From Glycine soja (lineage: Eukaryota; Streptophyta; Magnoliopsida; Fabales; Fabaceae): 64,000 nt of DNA. The translations under genes were made by a program, and so were the position numbers. The DNA lies in assembly GCF_004193775.1 (NCBI RefSeq), contig NC_041021.1, positions 20,800,632-20,864,631 on the forward strand. The letters are read 5' to 3'. Positions 10,304 through 22,734 of the stretch are shown one piece after another (position 1 is the first letter of the stretch; every line of letters starts with the position of its first letter). The notes under the pieces are model-generated. The model saw nothing but the letters and a program-made list of their open reading frames with translations. It was not told the DNA's origin and ran no database searches.

Positions 10304-11020
10304 CTATAATGTCCTCTTGTCATTGTTAGAGGCCTCAGGTGGGTATTCCTTGTCCTTAATGTATCGTTTGATATCGAAATACCAAGGTTTACCATCCTCT
10401 TTTTCTTCTATCAAACAACAGTGTGCAGGCCCAACACGACATTTGATGTTGATGCATGGCAAATCTCCATGAGGGCTTACTTTGAACATGGACGATAAAG
10501 TGGTAAGGGCGTCGACCATTTGGTTTTCCTCTCTAGGAATGTGATGAAATGATATATCATCAAAGAGTTCTATCAATCCCTTGATGTAATCCTGGTAAGG
10601 CACCAACTTGTGGCCTTTGGTCTCTCATTCACCTTTCAACTGATGAATTACCAACGCCGAGTCTCCATATACTTTGAGCAACTTGACCCTGAAGTCAATC
10701 ACTGCTCGGATCCCTAGGGCACATGCTTTGTACTCCACCAAATTATTTGTACAATTGAAACACAATCTAGCCATGAAAGGAAAACATTGTTTGTCTGGCG
10801 AAACCAATACTGCCCCAATTCCATGACCCAGTGCATTAGACAAACCATCAAACCATACAATCCACTTATCATTGTCTTCATCTTCACTTTCTTCCTCAAA
10901 TAGGGCCATAATACCCTCGTCAGGGAATTCTGGATGCATAAGCTGATAATCACTTATGGGTTGTTGAGTTAGATAATCTGCCAAGGCGCTCCCTTTTACT
11001 GCCTTTTGGGTGACAAACAA
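10304..11020 (-). pseudogene. RNase H domain (element F)
   Basis: RNase H removes the RNA template during reverse transcription. The core 'WIVWFDGLSNALGHGIGAVL' (first catalytic Asp), 'VEYKACALGIRA' (Glu) and 'VYGDSALVIHQLKGE' (Asp) are present. Downstream, 'HHIPREENQMVDAL' matches the last conserved block. A stop at 10625, where the family has a Trp after GE, and another at 10304 break the frame. It is in the same frame as the integrase piece and shifted relative to the RT piece upstream (frameshift near 11030). Confidence 0.82.
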
Positions 11021-11048
11021 TATCGAACTCTGATAACAAAACCTACCA

Positions 11049-12092
11049 TCAAGCTATTCTCCCAGCGAGAGCAGGCTTTTCGAAAATGTACTTGACTGGA
11101 TCCATTTTGGATACCAACCAAGTAGTGTAACTCAACATATATTGCCTTAAACGATGAGTTACCCATGCGAAGGCACAACATGTCCTTTTTAGTAACGAGT
11201 ATTTCATCTCGCATGCTGTGAATTTCTTGCTCAAGTAATAAATGGTCTGCTCTTTCTTTCCGGATTTATTGTGTTGCCCTAGCACACACCCCATTGACCC
11301 ATCTAACACTGTCATGTATAGAATAAGAGGTCTTCTAGGAATTGGTGGTACGAGCATAGGAGGATTCATCAAACACCGTTTAATTCTCTCAAATGCTACT
11401 TGACAATCATCGTCCCACTTAACAGACTAATTCTTACGCAACAACCTGAAAAGAGGCTCACAAGTGGCAATTAACTGCGATATGAATCTAGCGATGTAGT
11501 TCAACCTCCCCAAGAAACCTCGGACTTGCTTCTCTGTACGCGGCTTGGGCATCTTGAGAATTGCTTTCACCTTATCTGGATCTACCTCTATCCCCTTCTG
11601 GCTAACAACAAAATCGAGCAACTTTCCAGATTTTACCCCAAACATACACTTTGTGGGATTCAATCTCAACCTGTATTTACGTAATTGCCCGAAAAACCTT
11701 CACGAATTGACTAGGTGTTCCTCTTTCGTTCTTGATTTTGCGATCATATCATCCACGTAGACCTCAATCTTCTTGTGCATTATGTCGTGGAATAATGCCA
11801 CCATGGTTCGCTGGTGCGTTGCCCCAACATTCTTCAGCCCAAACGACATCACTTTATAGCAGAAGGTTCCCCATAGAGTAATGAAAGTTGTCTTCTCCAA
11901 GTCCTCCAATGCCATCGTTACCTGGTTATAACCTGAAAATCCATCCTTGAAAGACAACAAGGTAGAACGGGTCATGTTATCCACGAGAACGTCGATGTGT
12001 GGTAAAGGAAAATTATCCTTTGGACTGGCTCGATTTAGATCTCGATGGTCCATGCACATTCGCACCTTTCCATCCTTTTTGGGGACTGGCAC
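11049..12092 (-). pseudogene. Reverse transcriptase domain (element F)
   Basis: Three consecutive open pieces in one frame (12092-11700, 11669-11427, 11372-11049). Motifs in order: 'VPKKDGKVRMCMDHRDLN', 'PLPHIDVLVD', 'FSGYNQVTMA', 'GTFCYKVMSFGLKNVGATHQR', then the catalytic YVDD in 'EVYVDDMIAKSRT' (about 11745). The thumb and connection ('GFLGRLNYIARFI') follow. The catalytic Asp pair is intact, but stops near 11700 and 11427, an earlier frameshift between 12257 and 12092, and the later shift near 11030 disable it. Confidence 0.85.
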
Positions 12093-12256
12093 GATATTGG
12101 CAACCCATTATGGGTATCGGGCGACGGCCAAAAAACCTACATCGAATTCTTTCTTTACCTCCTCCTTTATCTTTAGGGACATCTCAGGCTTCATTCTCCT
12201 CAACTTTTGTTTCACTGGGAGCACTCAGGATTCAATGGTAGCCTGTGTTGCACAAT

Positions 12257-12469
12257 TTATAAGCTCAAACCAGGCATATCCTGTTCAGACCAAATGAAGA
12301 TGTCTTGGTAGTCTCGCAACAGAGCCACTAACTCATCTCGCTCATTAGTGGACACACAAGTGCTGATCTTGACTTCCCTTTTCTCTTCACTGGTGCCGAA
12401 GTTAACAACCTCGATCTCCTCTTGATGCGGCTTTATCTCTCTTTCTTCCTGTTCCACTATTCTTCTCAT
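12257..12469 (-). pseudogene. Protease-RT linker (element F)
   Basis: A 70-residue open piece with 'EVVNFGTSEEKREVKISTCV' and 'LVALLRDYQDIFIWSEQDMPGLSL', the block just before the RT fingers in Ogre/Tat-type pol. It is in a different frame from the RT piece. It stops at 12478 where the LTR of C inserted, so the protease and gag of F are not in the window. Confidence 0.7.
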
Positions 12470-12478
12470 ATCCGGGGG

Positions 12479-13587
12479 TGATGTGCCATTATTTTCTCCT
12501 ATTTCTTAACCCTTTTTGTACCATTTTAAGTACTGATTAATATTAATTGTCAAATTAATTAGGTAGTTTTATTATTTGGGCCCATCCAGCTAATTTCATG
12601 TTTTTAATCTAATTTTAGGAATTAATGAAGCATTGGGCTTGAATCCAGAATTGGGCTTGGACTTGAAGAGGCCAGACTATTTTATTCTATAAAATTTTAT
12701 CTTATCTAGATATTATTTAGATTTTATCTCATCTAGATATTATTTCATCTAGATCTTATCTTATCTAGATTTGATTTTATTTTATTTATGGGCTTGGATT
12801 TAAAACAGATTTGTAAGCTTTGGGGCTGAAAAACTATATAACAGCACCAAGGTTCTAGTTTAGGCCTCTCTTCTCTCTCTCTTCACTCTCTCGTATTTTC
12901 ATTTTTAGTTTTAGGCTTTTCTTCTTTTAGACATTTTTTCGTTTTGCAATTCCAGTTTTGCTTTTTCGTTTTAGCAATAAAATTTCGTTCTTCAATCTAT
13001 AATTTCGTTCTCTATTGATTAATGGAAGGCTAAGTCCCCAGCGTTTTTTTTCTCTTGAGGATCAAGCACAGTTCTCTTTGAGGTTCTATTATTACTGTTA
13101 AATTCTGTTCAGTTTTTCCTCTTCACTAATTACTCTGAATTTGTTGCTATTAATTCATGCATGCTTAGTGCTTGATTAATTGTCTCTGGGCTTAGTTTAC
13201 GTTCATGCTTAATGATCGTTTATGAGTAATTGGTGTATGTGTTGTTTAATCACATAATGAATGCCTTATGTTAAATTTCGCCTAGTAATTTAATTTAGGG
13301 TTGGATTAAGTGGTTGAACTGAATAAGGATAAACTCTCGTAACCTAGGATAAGAGACTTGCTTGTGAATCAAGGGGAAGCAACGTGTTTTAATTCTGATA
13401 TTTTCTAATTCATATCTATTCGTTATTTAATTTACAAAAGCAAACAACCCCCCCCCCCTCATTCGTACTATTTTCCTACTATTTGTTATGAACATTTGGT
13501 GTATCACTGCTCATTGGGAAACGACCTAGGATCACTTCCTTGTTACTGCATTTTAATGTTTATTTGATTCGGGTACGTCCTTGATCA
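12479..13587 (+). repeat. 5' LTR of element C
   Basis: 1109-bp LTR starting TGATGTGCCATT and ending CCTTGATCA. It is the same subfamily as the LTRs of A (16172-17257, 23586-24438) and related to those of B. It has ATCT(A/T)GAT-rich short repeats at 12690-12780, a TATA box TATATAAC at 12835, and a C-tract (13447-13457) of the kind seen in all LTRs of this family. The flank on the left is GGGGG (12474-12478). Confidence 0.85.
12834..12842 (+). promoter_or_regulatory. LTR TATA box (element C)
   Basis: CTATATAAC lies about 355 bp into the LTR, followed by a pyrimidine-rich CTCTCTTC stretch typical of a transcript start region. The related LTR of A has the same box near 24268 on the minus strand. 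Confidence 0.55.
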
Positions 13588-13591
13588 AATT

Positions 13592-13609
13592 TAGCGCTGT
13601 TGCCAGGGA
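13592..13609 (+). other. Primer binding site, tRNA-Asp type, decayed
   Basis: TAGCGCTGTTGCCAGGGA differs from the complement of the plant tRNA-Asp 3' end (TGGCGCCGTTGCCGGGGA) by three changes, all C-to-T or G-to-A transitions. It lies 4 bp after the LTR end, as in A and B. tRNA-Asp priming is the known habit of Athila-clade elements. Confidence 0.8.
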
Positions 13610-14425
13610 GCAGTGTCCAAAGGTTCATAATAGCTAGTGTCGTGTTAGTGTTTAATTCTTGTGTTAGTGTTTAATTCTTTCGTGCTGTGTTAGTATTGTT
13701 TAGTACCTTGTTATTTTGTTTATTGTGTGATCTGTTTTAGTTTTTCTATTCAGCGCCTCCCCTATTTCAGTTTTTTGTTTTGCTGTGAATAGTGATTTGC
13801 GATAGATTTAGCGACCAATTTTGTGAACTGGAAAACAGCGTAGTAGTGGAAATCCCTTAGCGACAGATTTTAGAGACCACCCTTGCTGAATTAATTGGGA
13901 TTTTTCATTTTGGTAGCTATAGTTGTTATTTTTGGATGAATTTTTTTGTGGTCACTTATTTTGATCCATATTTTGTGGGAAAAATAGCTGAAGCCCTTAG
14001 TTCGGTCAGATTTGAAAGTTCCAAAAAAGTAGCAAATTTGATTTTTGTCAGAACTTCAAACGGCCATAACTTTTGCTCCGGTTATCAAAATCACAATTAT
14101 TATATATGTATTTGGGGTAGAAAAAAATTTCCCATGCCGTTGCAGCCTGCCATAGCCTAGTTGAGGTCTCCTTCTTCCAAAAATTGCAATTCTGTCAAAA
14201 GTTTTTTTATTTTCCAAGTATTATTCTCTTATTTTTCTTAACTTATCATTTTTAGCTTCTAGAGTTAGACTTCGTTTGAAATTTTTTGTGCTATCTTCTC
14301 ATCATTTTATAAGGTTGCTCAAAAAATTTCAAGTCATTTGGATATCATTTAATGGTAGTTGTAGTTCAAACCTACACTGTTACTTGCATAAGAAGGCAAC
14401 TAGTTGTGCATGCTGAATATAGTGT
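13610..14425 (+). other. Leader between PBS and gag (element C)
   Basis: About 0.8 kb without recognisable coding. It matches the leaders of A (22735-23563) and B (38849-39663) in reverse orientation. The open frame 13936-14160 is shared with B (39123-39335) only because the leader is conserved. Confidence 0.65.
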
Positions 14426-16171
14426 ATGACTAGAGGCAATCCATCTGACTTACAACCCTTTGATCCTGAGATAGATAGGACATTTCATAGATTAGTTAGA
14501 CATCATTTAGTACCTTTTGAGCATCCTGAGCATTCTGTTATTGGTGATTTTGAGCATTATTGTTTTGAACATTCTGATTTTGAACATTTTGAGAACATGG
14601 CACAACCTCCACCGCGTGAGAGGACTCTAAGGGAAATGGCTGCACCTGATTTCACCTACGAAAGCTTGTGCATCCAATACCCTGATGAGGATGTCCCATA
14701 TGTTCTTAAAACTAGACGAATCCATTTGCTTCCAAAGTTTCATGGCCTTGCAGGTGAAGACCTGCACAAACATCTGAAAGAATTCCATATTGTCTGCTAC
14801 ACCATGAAACCCCCAGATGTCCAGGAGGATCACATATTTATGAAGGCCTTTCCTCATTCTTTAGAGGGAGTGGCGAAGGACTGGCTTTATTACCTTGCTC
14901 CACGGTCCATCACGAGTTGGGATGACCTCAAGAGAGTATTCTTAGAAAAAAAATTTCCCTACTTCCAGGACCACGGTCATCAGAAAGGATATTTCAGGCA
15001 TTAGACAACTCAGTGGAGAGAGCTTGTATGAATACTGGGAGAGATTTAAGAAACTATGTGCCAGTTGCCCTCACCACTAGATTTCTGAGCAGCTTCTCCT
15101 CCAATATTTTTATGAAGGACTCAATAACATGGAGAGGAGTATGATAGATGCTGCCAGTGGTGGAGCTCTTGGAGACATGACCCCTGCTGAAGCCAGAAAT
15201 TTAATTGAGAAGATGGCTTCAAACTACCAGCAATTTAGTGCCATAAGTGATGCTATTGTCATTAGAGGAGTGCATAAAGTAGCCACGAATTCATCTTCAT
15301 CAGGTGAGACTAAGAAGCTTAAAGGTAAACTAGATGCCTTGGTTAACCTGGTAACTCAACTGGCCATGAATCAAAAATCTGCACTTGTTGCCAGACTCTG
15401 TGGTTTATGCTCCTCTGCCGACCACCACACAAACCTTTGCCCTTTTGTGCAACAATCTGAAGCAATTGAACAGCCTGAAGCTTATGCTGCAAACATCTAC
15501 AACAGACCTCCTCAACCTCAGCAGCAAAATCAGCCACAACAGAATGACATCTCCAACAACAGGTACAATCTCGGGTGGAGGAATCATCCCAACCTTAGAT
15601 GGTTGAATCCTTCACAACAGCAGTAGCAACAACAACCTTATTTTCAAAATGTTGCTGGCCCAAGCAGACCATACATTCCTCCACCAATCCAGCAGCAACA
15701 ACAGCAACAACCCCAGAAACAACAAACAGTTGAGGCTTCTTCGCAACCTTCCCTTGAAGAACTTGTGAGGCAAATGACTATGCAAAACATGCAGTTTCAA
15801 CAAGAGACCAGAGCCTCCATTCAAAGCTTAACTAATCAGATGGGACAATTGGCTACACAGTAAAATCAACAACAGTCCCAGAATTCTGACAGATTACCTT
15901 CTCAATCTGTCCAGAATCCCAAAAATGTGAGTGCCATTGCATTGAGGTCGGGAAAGCAATGTCAAGGACCTCAACCAGCAACATCTTCCTCATCCGTAAA
16001 TGAACTTGCCCAACTTCACTCTACTCTAGAAAAAGATGATGACAATAATTTAAAGAGTAAGTTACCTAACAATTTCTATGCAGGTGAATCTAAAGAGAAG
16101 CAACATATCACTCTTCCATTCCCTCCAAGAGCAAGTTCCAACAAAAAAATGGAAGAGGCAGAGAAGGAGAT
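14426..16171 (+). pseudogene. Gag and start of protease region (element C)
   Basis: Begins MTRGNPSDLQPFDPEIDRTF. After the short repeat of 'FEH' units comes the gag core (HLLPKFHGLAGEDLHKHLKEF ... DWLYYLAPRSITSWDDLKRVF), the CCHC knuckle CGLCSSADHHTNLC (about 15397-15438), a glutamine-rich stretch, and the 'MQFQQETRASIQSL' block. A run of A near 14948 causes a frameshift, so the frame moves between 15004 and 15129; stops occur at 15624 and near 15861. The reading stops at 16171 in '...AEKEI', exactly at the LTR end of A. In B the same residues continue into protease. Confidence 0.85.
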
Positions 16172-17257
16172 TGATTGAGGTCGTACCCGAATCAACTAAA
16201 AATTAAAATGTAGTAACTAGGAAGTGATCCTAGGTCGTTTCCCAACGAGCAATGATACACCAAATGTTCATGACAGATAGTAGGAAAATAGTAATGAATG
16301 GAGGGGGGGTTGGTTGGTTGTTGCAAATTAAACAACGAGTAAAATTAAATTAGAAAATATCAAAATTAAAAGACGTTGCTTCCCCTTGATTCACAAGCAA
16401 GTCTCTTATCCTAGGTTACGAGAGTTTATCCTTATTCAGTTCAACCACTTAATCCAACCCTAAATTAAATTACTAAGCGAAATTCAACATAAGGCATTCA
16501 TTATGTGATTAAGCATCACATACACCAATTACTCATAAACGATCATTAAGCATGAACGTGAATTAAGCATAGAGACAATTAATCAAGCACTAAGCATGCA
16601 TGAATTAATAGCAACAAAATCAGAGTAATTAGTGAAGAGGGAAAACTGAACAAAATTTAACAGTAATAATAGAACCTCAAAGAGAACTGTGCTTGATCCT
16701 CAAGAGAAAACAACACTGGGGACTTAGCCTTCCATTAATCAATAGAGAACGAAATTATAGATTGAAAAACAAAATTTTATTGCTGAAACGAAAAGTAAAA
16801 GTTGGAATTGCAAAAAACGAAAAAAAGGAGAAAGAGAAGAGAGAAGAGAAGAGAGGCCTAAACTAGAACCTTGGTGCTGTTATATAGTTTTCTAGCCCCA
16901 AAGCTTACAAATCTGTTTTAAATCCAAGCCCATAAATAAAATCAAATCAAATCTAGATAAGATAAGATCTAGATGAAATAATATCTAGATGAGATCAAAT
17001 CAAAATAATATCTAGATAAGATAAGATAAGATAAGATCTAATTTTGTAGAATAAAATAGTCTGCCCCCTTCAAGTGCAATCCCAATTCTGGATTCAAGCC
17101 CAATGCTTCATCAATTCCTGAAATTAGATTAAAAACATCAAATTAGCTGAATGGGCCCAAATAATAAAACTGTCTAATTAATTTGACAATTAAGACTAAT
17201 TAGTACTTAAAATGGTGCAAAAAGGGTTAAGAAATAGGAGAAAATAACGGCACATCA
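16172..17257 (-). repeat. 3' LTR of element A
   Basis: 1086 bp; plus-strand text runs from TGATTGAGGTCGTACCC to GGCACATCA. Inverted relative to the LTR of C, with which it shares the subfamily-specific GATAAGATAAGAT-type short repeats (16960-17035). A polypurine tract on the minus strand adjoins its 17257 end. Confidence 0.9.
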
Positions 17258-17268
17258 AAACCCCCCCA
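17258..17268 (-). other. Polypurine tract (element A)
   Basis: Minus strand TGGGGGGGTTT, directly before the LTR start TGATGTGCC. It primes plus-strand DNA synthesis. The same motif precedes the 3' LTR of B at 31706-31696. Confidence 0.8.
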
Positions 17269-18819
17269 TACTTAGCCTTTTTCTCTCCTGGGCAAAATGA
17301 AATAAAGAAAAAAAGCCAAGGATATCAAAGAAAGACAAACACAAACATTTACATATTTCTCAATGAACATCAAGGAATGAAAGGAATGGGTAACATCTAA
17401 CATGAAGAGATCCAAAGAGTCAAGACACTCGTGAAAATCATCTAAGCAACCCAATCATGGAAAATAGTTAATCAGCTTAAGAATGAAAAGTGATAAAGCC
17501 TCACAAGATATACACTCTATCTCTCAAGTGTCTAGGCTATTGTTTACTCTCGAAGCACCCATGAAAAAGAACACCACATAGACTTGGCAAAATTCTAAAA
17601 TTGACAACAACTTACAAACACATGCACATGAGGATCGAAAGGTCTTTAAAGGTTGTAATGGGGCCAAGGACAAGGTAGGAAAGAAAAATATGGAATAAAT
17701 AGTTAAATCCCAAAGGAATAGAGGAGCAATGGGGAATAAGTGGCAATTAAGCACAATTAGTAAACCCAAACCCTCTAATATCAACAAAGTCAACCAAGGC
17801 TCCCAAATCAAGTCCTCATTTATTCAAGTTCACGTCATTTCTTCTTCTCCTATTTTTTTTTAACAGTACGAATTTGTAGAATTTGCAGCAATTGAATTTT
17901 TTTTTCTTTTTTTTCATTTTTTTAAATAGTACGAATTTGAAGATTAAAGCAAGAACTAGGCAATATATATATACATCAAGCATGGCCAAAATAAAACATT
18001 AAGCATGGCCAAAAATTATATCTTCCAATAAAACATACCCCCCACACTTATTCCCAACTTATTCCCAAAACAATTCCAAAGCTCCAAAATTCCTTAAGGG
18101 TAAGGTGATATCATGGTTTTTCACTTAAGGCTTGTAATGAGCTTCAAATCTAAGAAAGGGGAACATAGGCTCAAAGGGGCTATCAAAGGAATTAATTCAA
18201 GGTAAGTCCATTTGGCTAGAAGCTTATAAGAACAAAATTGCCTAAATCATTTCCAAATATGCGTGTGAATTAGGAAGCATCAACAAGAATCAAGCCAAGG
18301 CTATTGTGCAAGCAATCAATGGGGCAAAACACACCAAAAGATTATGATGATGGATGGCTCAAATTCTCACAAAGGTAAACTTATCACTTTCAAATTAAGC
18401 TTTCAAAACTATCATGACATGTAGAGGAAAAACAAGGATTTCAAATCACAAAATGTCAAGAGACTTTTATTTTCAGAACAATTACCCATTTCTTGAACAT
18501 ATCATATAATTCAAAGAAAAATATGCAAAGTTGTACATGCAAACAGAATTGACCTAAAATATTAAACTAGAAACCCAACAAAACTAACAAAACTAACAAA
18601 TTTAACAAAAACAAAACTAGCAAAACCAAAACCAAACAAAAACAAAACTAACAAAACTAGCAAAACCAAAACCAAAGAACACTCCCCCCCCCATACTTAA
18701 ACAACACATTGTCCTCAATGTAGCATAATTAAAAGACTAAAAGCAATTAAACCATCAATTAGAATCGGACAAATGTAATAAAAGTAAAGAAGGAGATAGG
18801 AAAAGAAAAACTCCCTAAG
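17269..18819 (-). other. 3' non-coding region between pol and PPT (element A)
   Basis: About 1.55 kb with no supported reading frame; the open frames 17272-17454 and 17524-17811 have close counterparts in B only because the DNA is homologous. T-rich runs lie at 17845-17935 and short AAC/AAAACTA repeats at 18565-18680. No envelope-like frame is present, as expected for the envelope-less Diaspora group. Confidence 0.65.
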
Positions 18820-20073
18820 TCATGGTGGAAAAGAAGTAAGCTGAAGTAAGGAGATCTTTTGAGCAAGGACAACCCCCAATGTGTAATTGGATGCATCGCA
18901 CATTAGCTCAAATGAGGCTATCCAATGAGGTGCCTGAATGATAGGGGTGGTAGTCAGTGCTCTTTTGAGGCAATGAAAGGCCTCTTTGCATTTATCATTA
19001 AAGTCAAAATCCACCACCTTTTGCAACAAATTGGATAGTGGAAGGGCTACTTTGCTAAAATATCTTATAAAGTGCTTGTAAAATCCTGCATGACCAAGAA
19101 AAGATAACACCTCTCGCACACAAGAGGGGTAAGGCAATTGTGAAATAACAGAAATTTTTGCAGGATCTACTTCAATGCCCTTATTGGAAATAATGTGGCC
19201 TAAAACTATACCTTGCTCAACCATAAAATGACATTTTTCAAAATTTAGAACAAGGTTAGTTTCAGTGCATCTATTCAAAACCTTTTCCAGACTATCCAAA
19301 CAAACATCAAAAGAGGATCCATATACAGTGAAATCATCAATAAACACCTCTATGCAATTTTCTAAAAAATCACTAAAAATACTAATCATGCACCGCTGGA
19401 AGGTACCATGGGCATTGCACAGGCCAAAAGGCATCCTCCTATAGGCAAAAGTGTCGAAGGGGCAGGTGAATGTGGTTTTTTTCTGATCCTCTGGAGCAAT
19501 AGTGATTTGCATATAACCAGAAAAACCATCAAGGAAACAGTAGTGAGATTTACCTGTCAGGCGTTCAATCATCTGATAAATGAATGACAGTAAAAAATGG
19601 TCCTTTTTGGTAACCTGGTTCAGCCTCCTATAGTCAATGCAGACTCTCCAACTGTTTTGTACCCGAGTAGGAATCAGCTCCTCCTTCTCATTTTTTATCA
19701 CGGTGAGCCCGGTTTTCTTCGGGACTACCTGGACGGGACTCACCAATTGGTTGTCGGAGATAGGATAAATGATGCCATCTTGCAAAAGCTTGGTTACCTC
19801 CTTCTTCACTACATAAAGAATTACCGGGTTGAGTCTTCTCTGTGGCTGTCTTACTGGTTTAGCCCCATCCTCTAAATTTATTCGATGTATACATGTGGAT
19901 GGGCTAATATCAGGAATGTCCGCCAGGGTGTAGCCTATAGCCTTCTTATGCTTCATTAGAACAGATAACAGCTTCTCTTCTTGCTCATCAGCAAGGGAGG
20001 CAGATATAATTACTAGAAAACTTTTGCTATCATCCAAATAAGCATATTTTAAATTTGATGGCAAAGGCTTCAA
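18820..20073 (-). pseudogene. Reverse transcriptase joined to the integrase C-terminal end (element A)
   Basis: A 417-residue open frame. The RT fingers ('VSPVQVVPKKTGLTV', 'WRVCIDYRRLNQVTKKDHF'), the palm ('FLDGFSGYMQITIAPEDQKKTTF'), the catalytic F-I-D-D in 'EVFIDDFTVYG' (near 19350) and the thumb ('VLSFLGHAGFYKHFIRYFSK') are intact. It then enters RNase H ('MCDASNYTLGVVLAQK') and, near 18858, jumps in frame to 'SLLQLTSFPP', the counterpart of the final integrase residues of B ([10 protein letters not shown]). RNase H and integrase are therefore absent. It is in a different frame from the upstream protease piece. Confidence 0.85.
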
Positions 20074-20140
20074 TTCTAGTGTGGGCAGTTGGGTAGTGGT
20101 AGAAAGAGATGGTTTCTCAGCCTGTACCTCATAAAGAAAG

Positions 20141-20926
20141 TCAAGGTATGTGTACTTCCTGAAACATGGTTAGTTCTATTTGCTTTATAAAATCAATCTC
20201 AAGAGGTAAAACATCAGAAATGTAATCAATATCAAATTCAGATTCACTCTCAGCATCAAATTCAGACATATGATCAAGTACAAATTCAGATTCAATGCAT
20301 GAAGAGTGACAAACATGCAGATTAGAATGAAGATCAGTCATGTATTCACCAACAATATGGTCAATTATTTCAACACGAAATACATAAAGATCTTTAGATG
20401 GGTGTTTCATATCATCAAGAATATTAAAATGAACAGTTATATCACCAAACTCCATAGATAGTGTGCCTACATATACATCTATCTTAGTTCTAGCAGTTTT
20501 CATAAAAGGTCTGCCTAGAATGATGGGAACTGATCCTTTAGAAAATCCCTCCTCCATATTCAAAATATAAAAATCAACAAGGAAAATCAGTTCACCAACT
20601 CTAACTAAGATATCCTCTATGAAACCAGCAGGGTAGGCAACTCTTCTATTAGCTAAATGAATTACCACATCAGTTGACTGCAAAGGACCTAGAGATAGAA
20701 AATTAAAAATAGACAAAGGCATAACACTAACAGAAGCTCCTAAATCTAGCATGGCATTATCAAACTTATTGTTCCCTATAATACAAGGTATGTTGAATGT
20801 ACCTGGATCTTTACATTTTTCAGGGATTTGGGGAACAGATTTACCAATCAATGCGGAGACATTTCTGCCCATACTAATTCTTTCACTTCCTTTAAGCTTC
20901 CACTTATTAGTGCACAGCTCCTTCAA
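20141..20926 (-). pseudogene. Aspartic protease region (element A)
   Basis: Open for 261 residues. The protease cleaves the gag-pol polyprotein. The active-site block is 'MLDLGASVSVMPLSIF', with DLGA where most retroviral proteases have D-S/T-G; the same DLGA is in B and is typical of the Athila clade. Flap-like 'GRPFMKTARTKID' follows. The C-terminal half is acidic (EFDAESESEFDIDY), a linker to RT. A stop near 20935 and a frameshift separate it from gag, and another shift separates it from RT. Confidence 0.8.
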
Positions 20927-21368
20927 GAATTAAGTATATCTTGGAATTTGCTTTATTGCATCCAGCAGAGGTATGTTTACTTCTACTTTTCTAAATGTTT
21001 CCAAGATCTCCTTCTCTGTGTCTTCCATTTTTTTGGTGGAAATTTCTCTTGGAGGGAATGGAAGAGGGATATGCTGCTTCTCTTTAGAGTCACCTGCATA
21101 GAAATTTAGGTAACTTACTCTTTACATTTTCGTTTTTGGCATCATCTTTTTCTGGAGTAGAGTGAGGTTGGGCAGGTTCATTTGTTGGTTGAGGTTCTTG
21201 ACACTGCTTTCCCGATCTCAATGTAATGGCACTCACATTTTTGGGATTCTGGACAGATTGAGAAGGTAATCTGTCATAATTCTGGGACTGTTGTTGATTT
21301 AACTATGTAGCCAATTGTCCCATCTAATTAGTTAAGCTCTGAATGGAGGCTCTGGTCTCTTGTTGAAA

Positions 21369-22734
21369 CTACATGTTTTGTATAGTCATTTGCCTCACAA
21401 GTTCTTCAAGGGAAGGTTCCGGAGGAGCATCAACTGTTTGTTGTTTCTGGGGCTGTTGTTGCTGCTGTATTGGTGGAGGAACGTATGGTCTGCTTGGGCC
21501 AGTAGCATTTTGAAAATAAAGTTGTTGTTGTTGTTGTTGTGAAGGATATGACCATCTAAGGTTGGGATGATTCCTCCACCCGGGATTGTACCTGTTGCTG
21601 GAGAGGTCATAATTGTTCTGTTGTGGCTGATTTTGTTGCTGAGATTGAGGAGGTCTATTGTAGATGTTTGCAGCATAAGCTTCAGGCTGTTCAATTGCTT
21701 CAGATTGTTGCATAGAAGGGCAAAGGTCTACATGGTGGTCGGCAGAGGAGCATAAACCACAGAGTCTGGCGATAGGTGCAGATTTTTGATTCACGGCCAG
21801 TTGGGTTACCAGGTTAACCAAGGCATCTAGTTTACCTTCAAGCTTCTTAGTCTCGGCTGATGAAGATGAATTCTTGGCTACTTCATGCACTCCTCTAATG
21901 ACAATAGCATCACTTCTGGCACTAAATTGCTGGGAGTTGGAAGCCATCTTCTCAATTAAATTTCTGGCTTCAGCAGGGGTCATGTCTCCAAGGGCTCCAC
22001 CACTGGCAGCGTCTATCATACTTCTCTCCATGTTACTGAGTCCTTCATAAAAATATTGGAGGAGAAGCTGCTCTGAAATCTGGTGGTGAGGGCAACTGGC
22101 ACATAATTTTTTAAACCTCTCCCAGTATTCATATAGGCTCTCTCCACTGAGTTGTCTAATACCTGAAATATCCTTTCTGATGGACGTGGTCCTGGAAGCA
22201 GGGAAAAAATTTTCTAAGAATACTCTCTTGAGGTCATCCTAGCTCGTGATGGACCTTGGAGCAAGGTAATATAGCCAGTCCTTAGCCATTCCTTCTAAGG
22301 AATGAGGAAAGGCCTTTAGAAATATGTGATCCTCTTGGACATCTGGGGGTTTCATGGTGGAGCAAACAATATGGAATTCTTTCAGATGTTTGTGTGGGTC
22401 TTCACCTTCAAGGCCATGAAACTTTTGGAAGCAAATGGATCAGTCCTGTTTTAAGAACATATGGGACATCCTCATCAGGGTATTGGATGCACAAGCTTTC
22501 ATAGGTGAAATCAGGTGCAGCCATTTCCCTTAGAGTCCTCTCACGGGGTGGAGGTTGTGTCATGTTCTCAGAATGTTCAAAATCAGAATGTTCAAAACAA
22601 TAATGCTCGAAATCACAAATAACAGAATGCTCAGGATGCTCAAAAGGTACTAAATGATGTCTAACTAATCTATGAAATGTCTTATCTATCTCAGGATCAA
22701 AGGTTTGTAAGTCAGATGGATTGCCTCTAGTCAT
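21369..22734 (-). pseudogene. Gag (element A)
   Basis: N-terminus MTRGNPSDLQTFDPEIDKTF (22734), then 'FEH' repeat units, gag core, and the CCHC knuckle CGLCSSADHHVDLC (near 21765-21725) followed by glutamine-rich text. The first frame ends at 22408 through a frameshift near 22430; the main open part is 22031-21369. A stop at 21369 precedes further gag-like sequence down to about 21060 in more than one frame. Closely similar to the gag of C, in inverted orientation. Confidence 0.85.

Larger units (their letters stand above)
7709..12478 (-). mobile_element. Ogre/Tat-like Ty3/gypsy relic 'F' (pol and 3' region)
   Basis: Minus-strand remnant with pol from the protease-RT linker to the integrase end (12469-9138) and about 1.4 kb of downstream non-coding DNA. 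It is truncated on the 5' side by the LTR of C, which starts at 12479, and on the 3' side by the LTR of E, which ends at 7708. Both LTRs are missing. Its pol is the same family as that of D (62224-63993). Confidence 0.8.
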
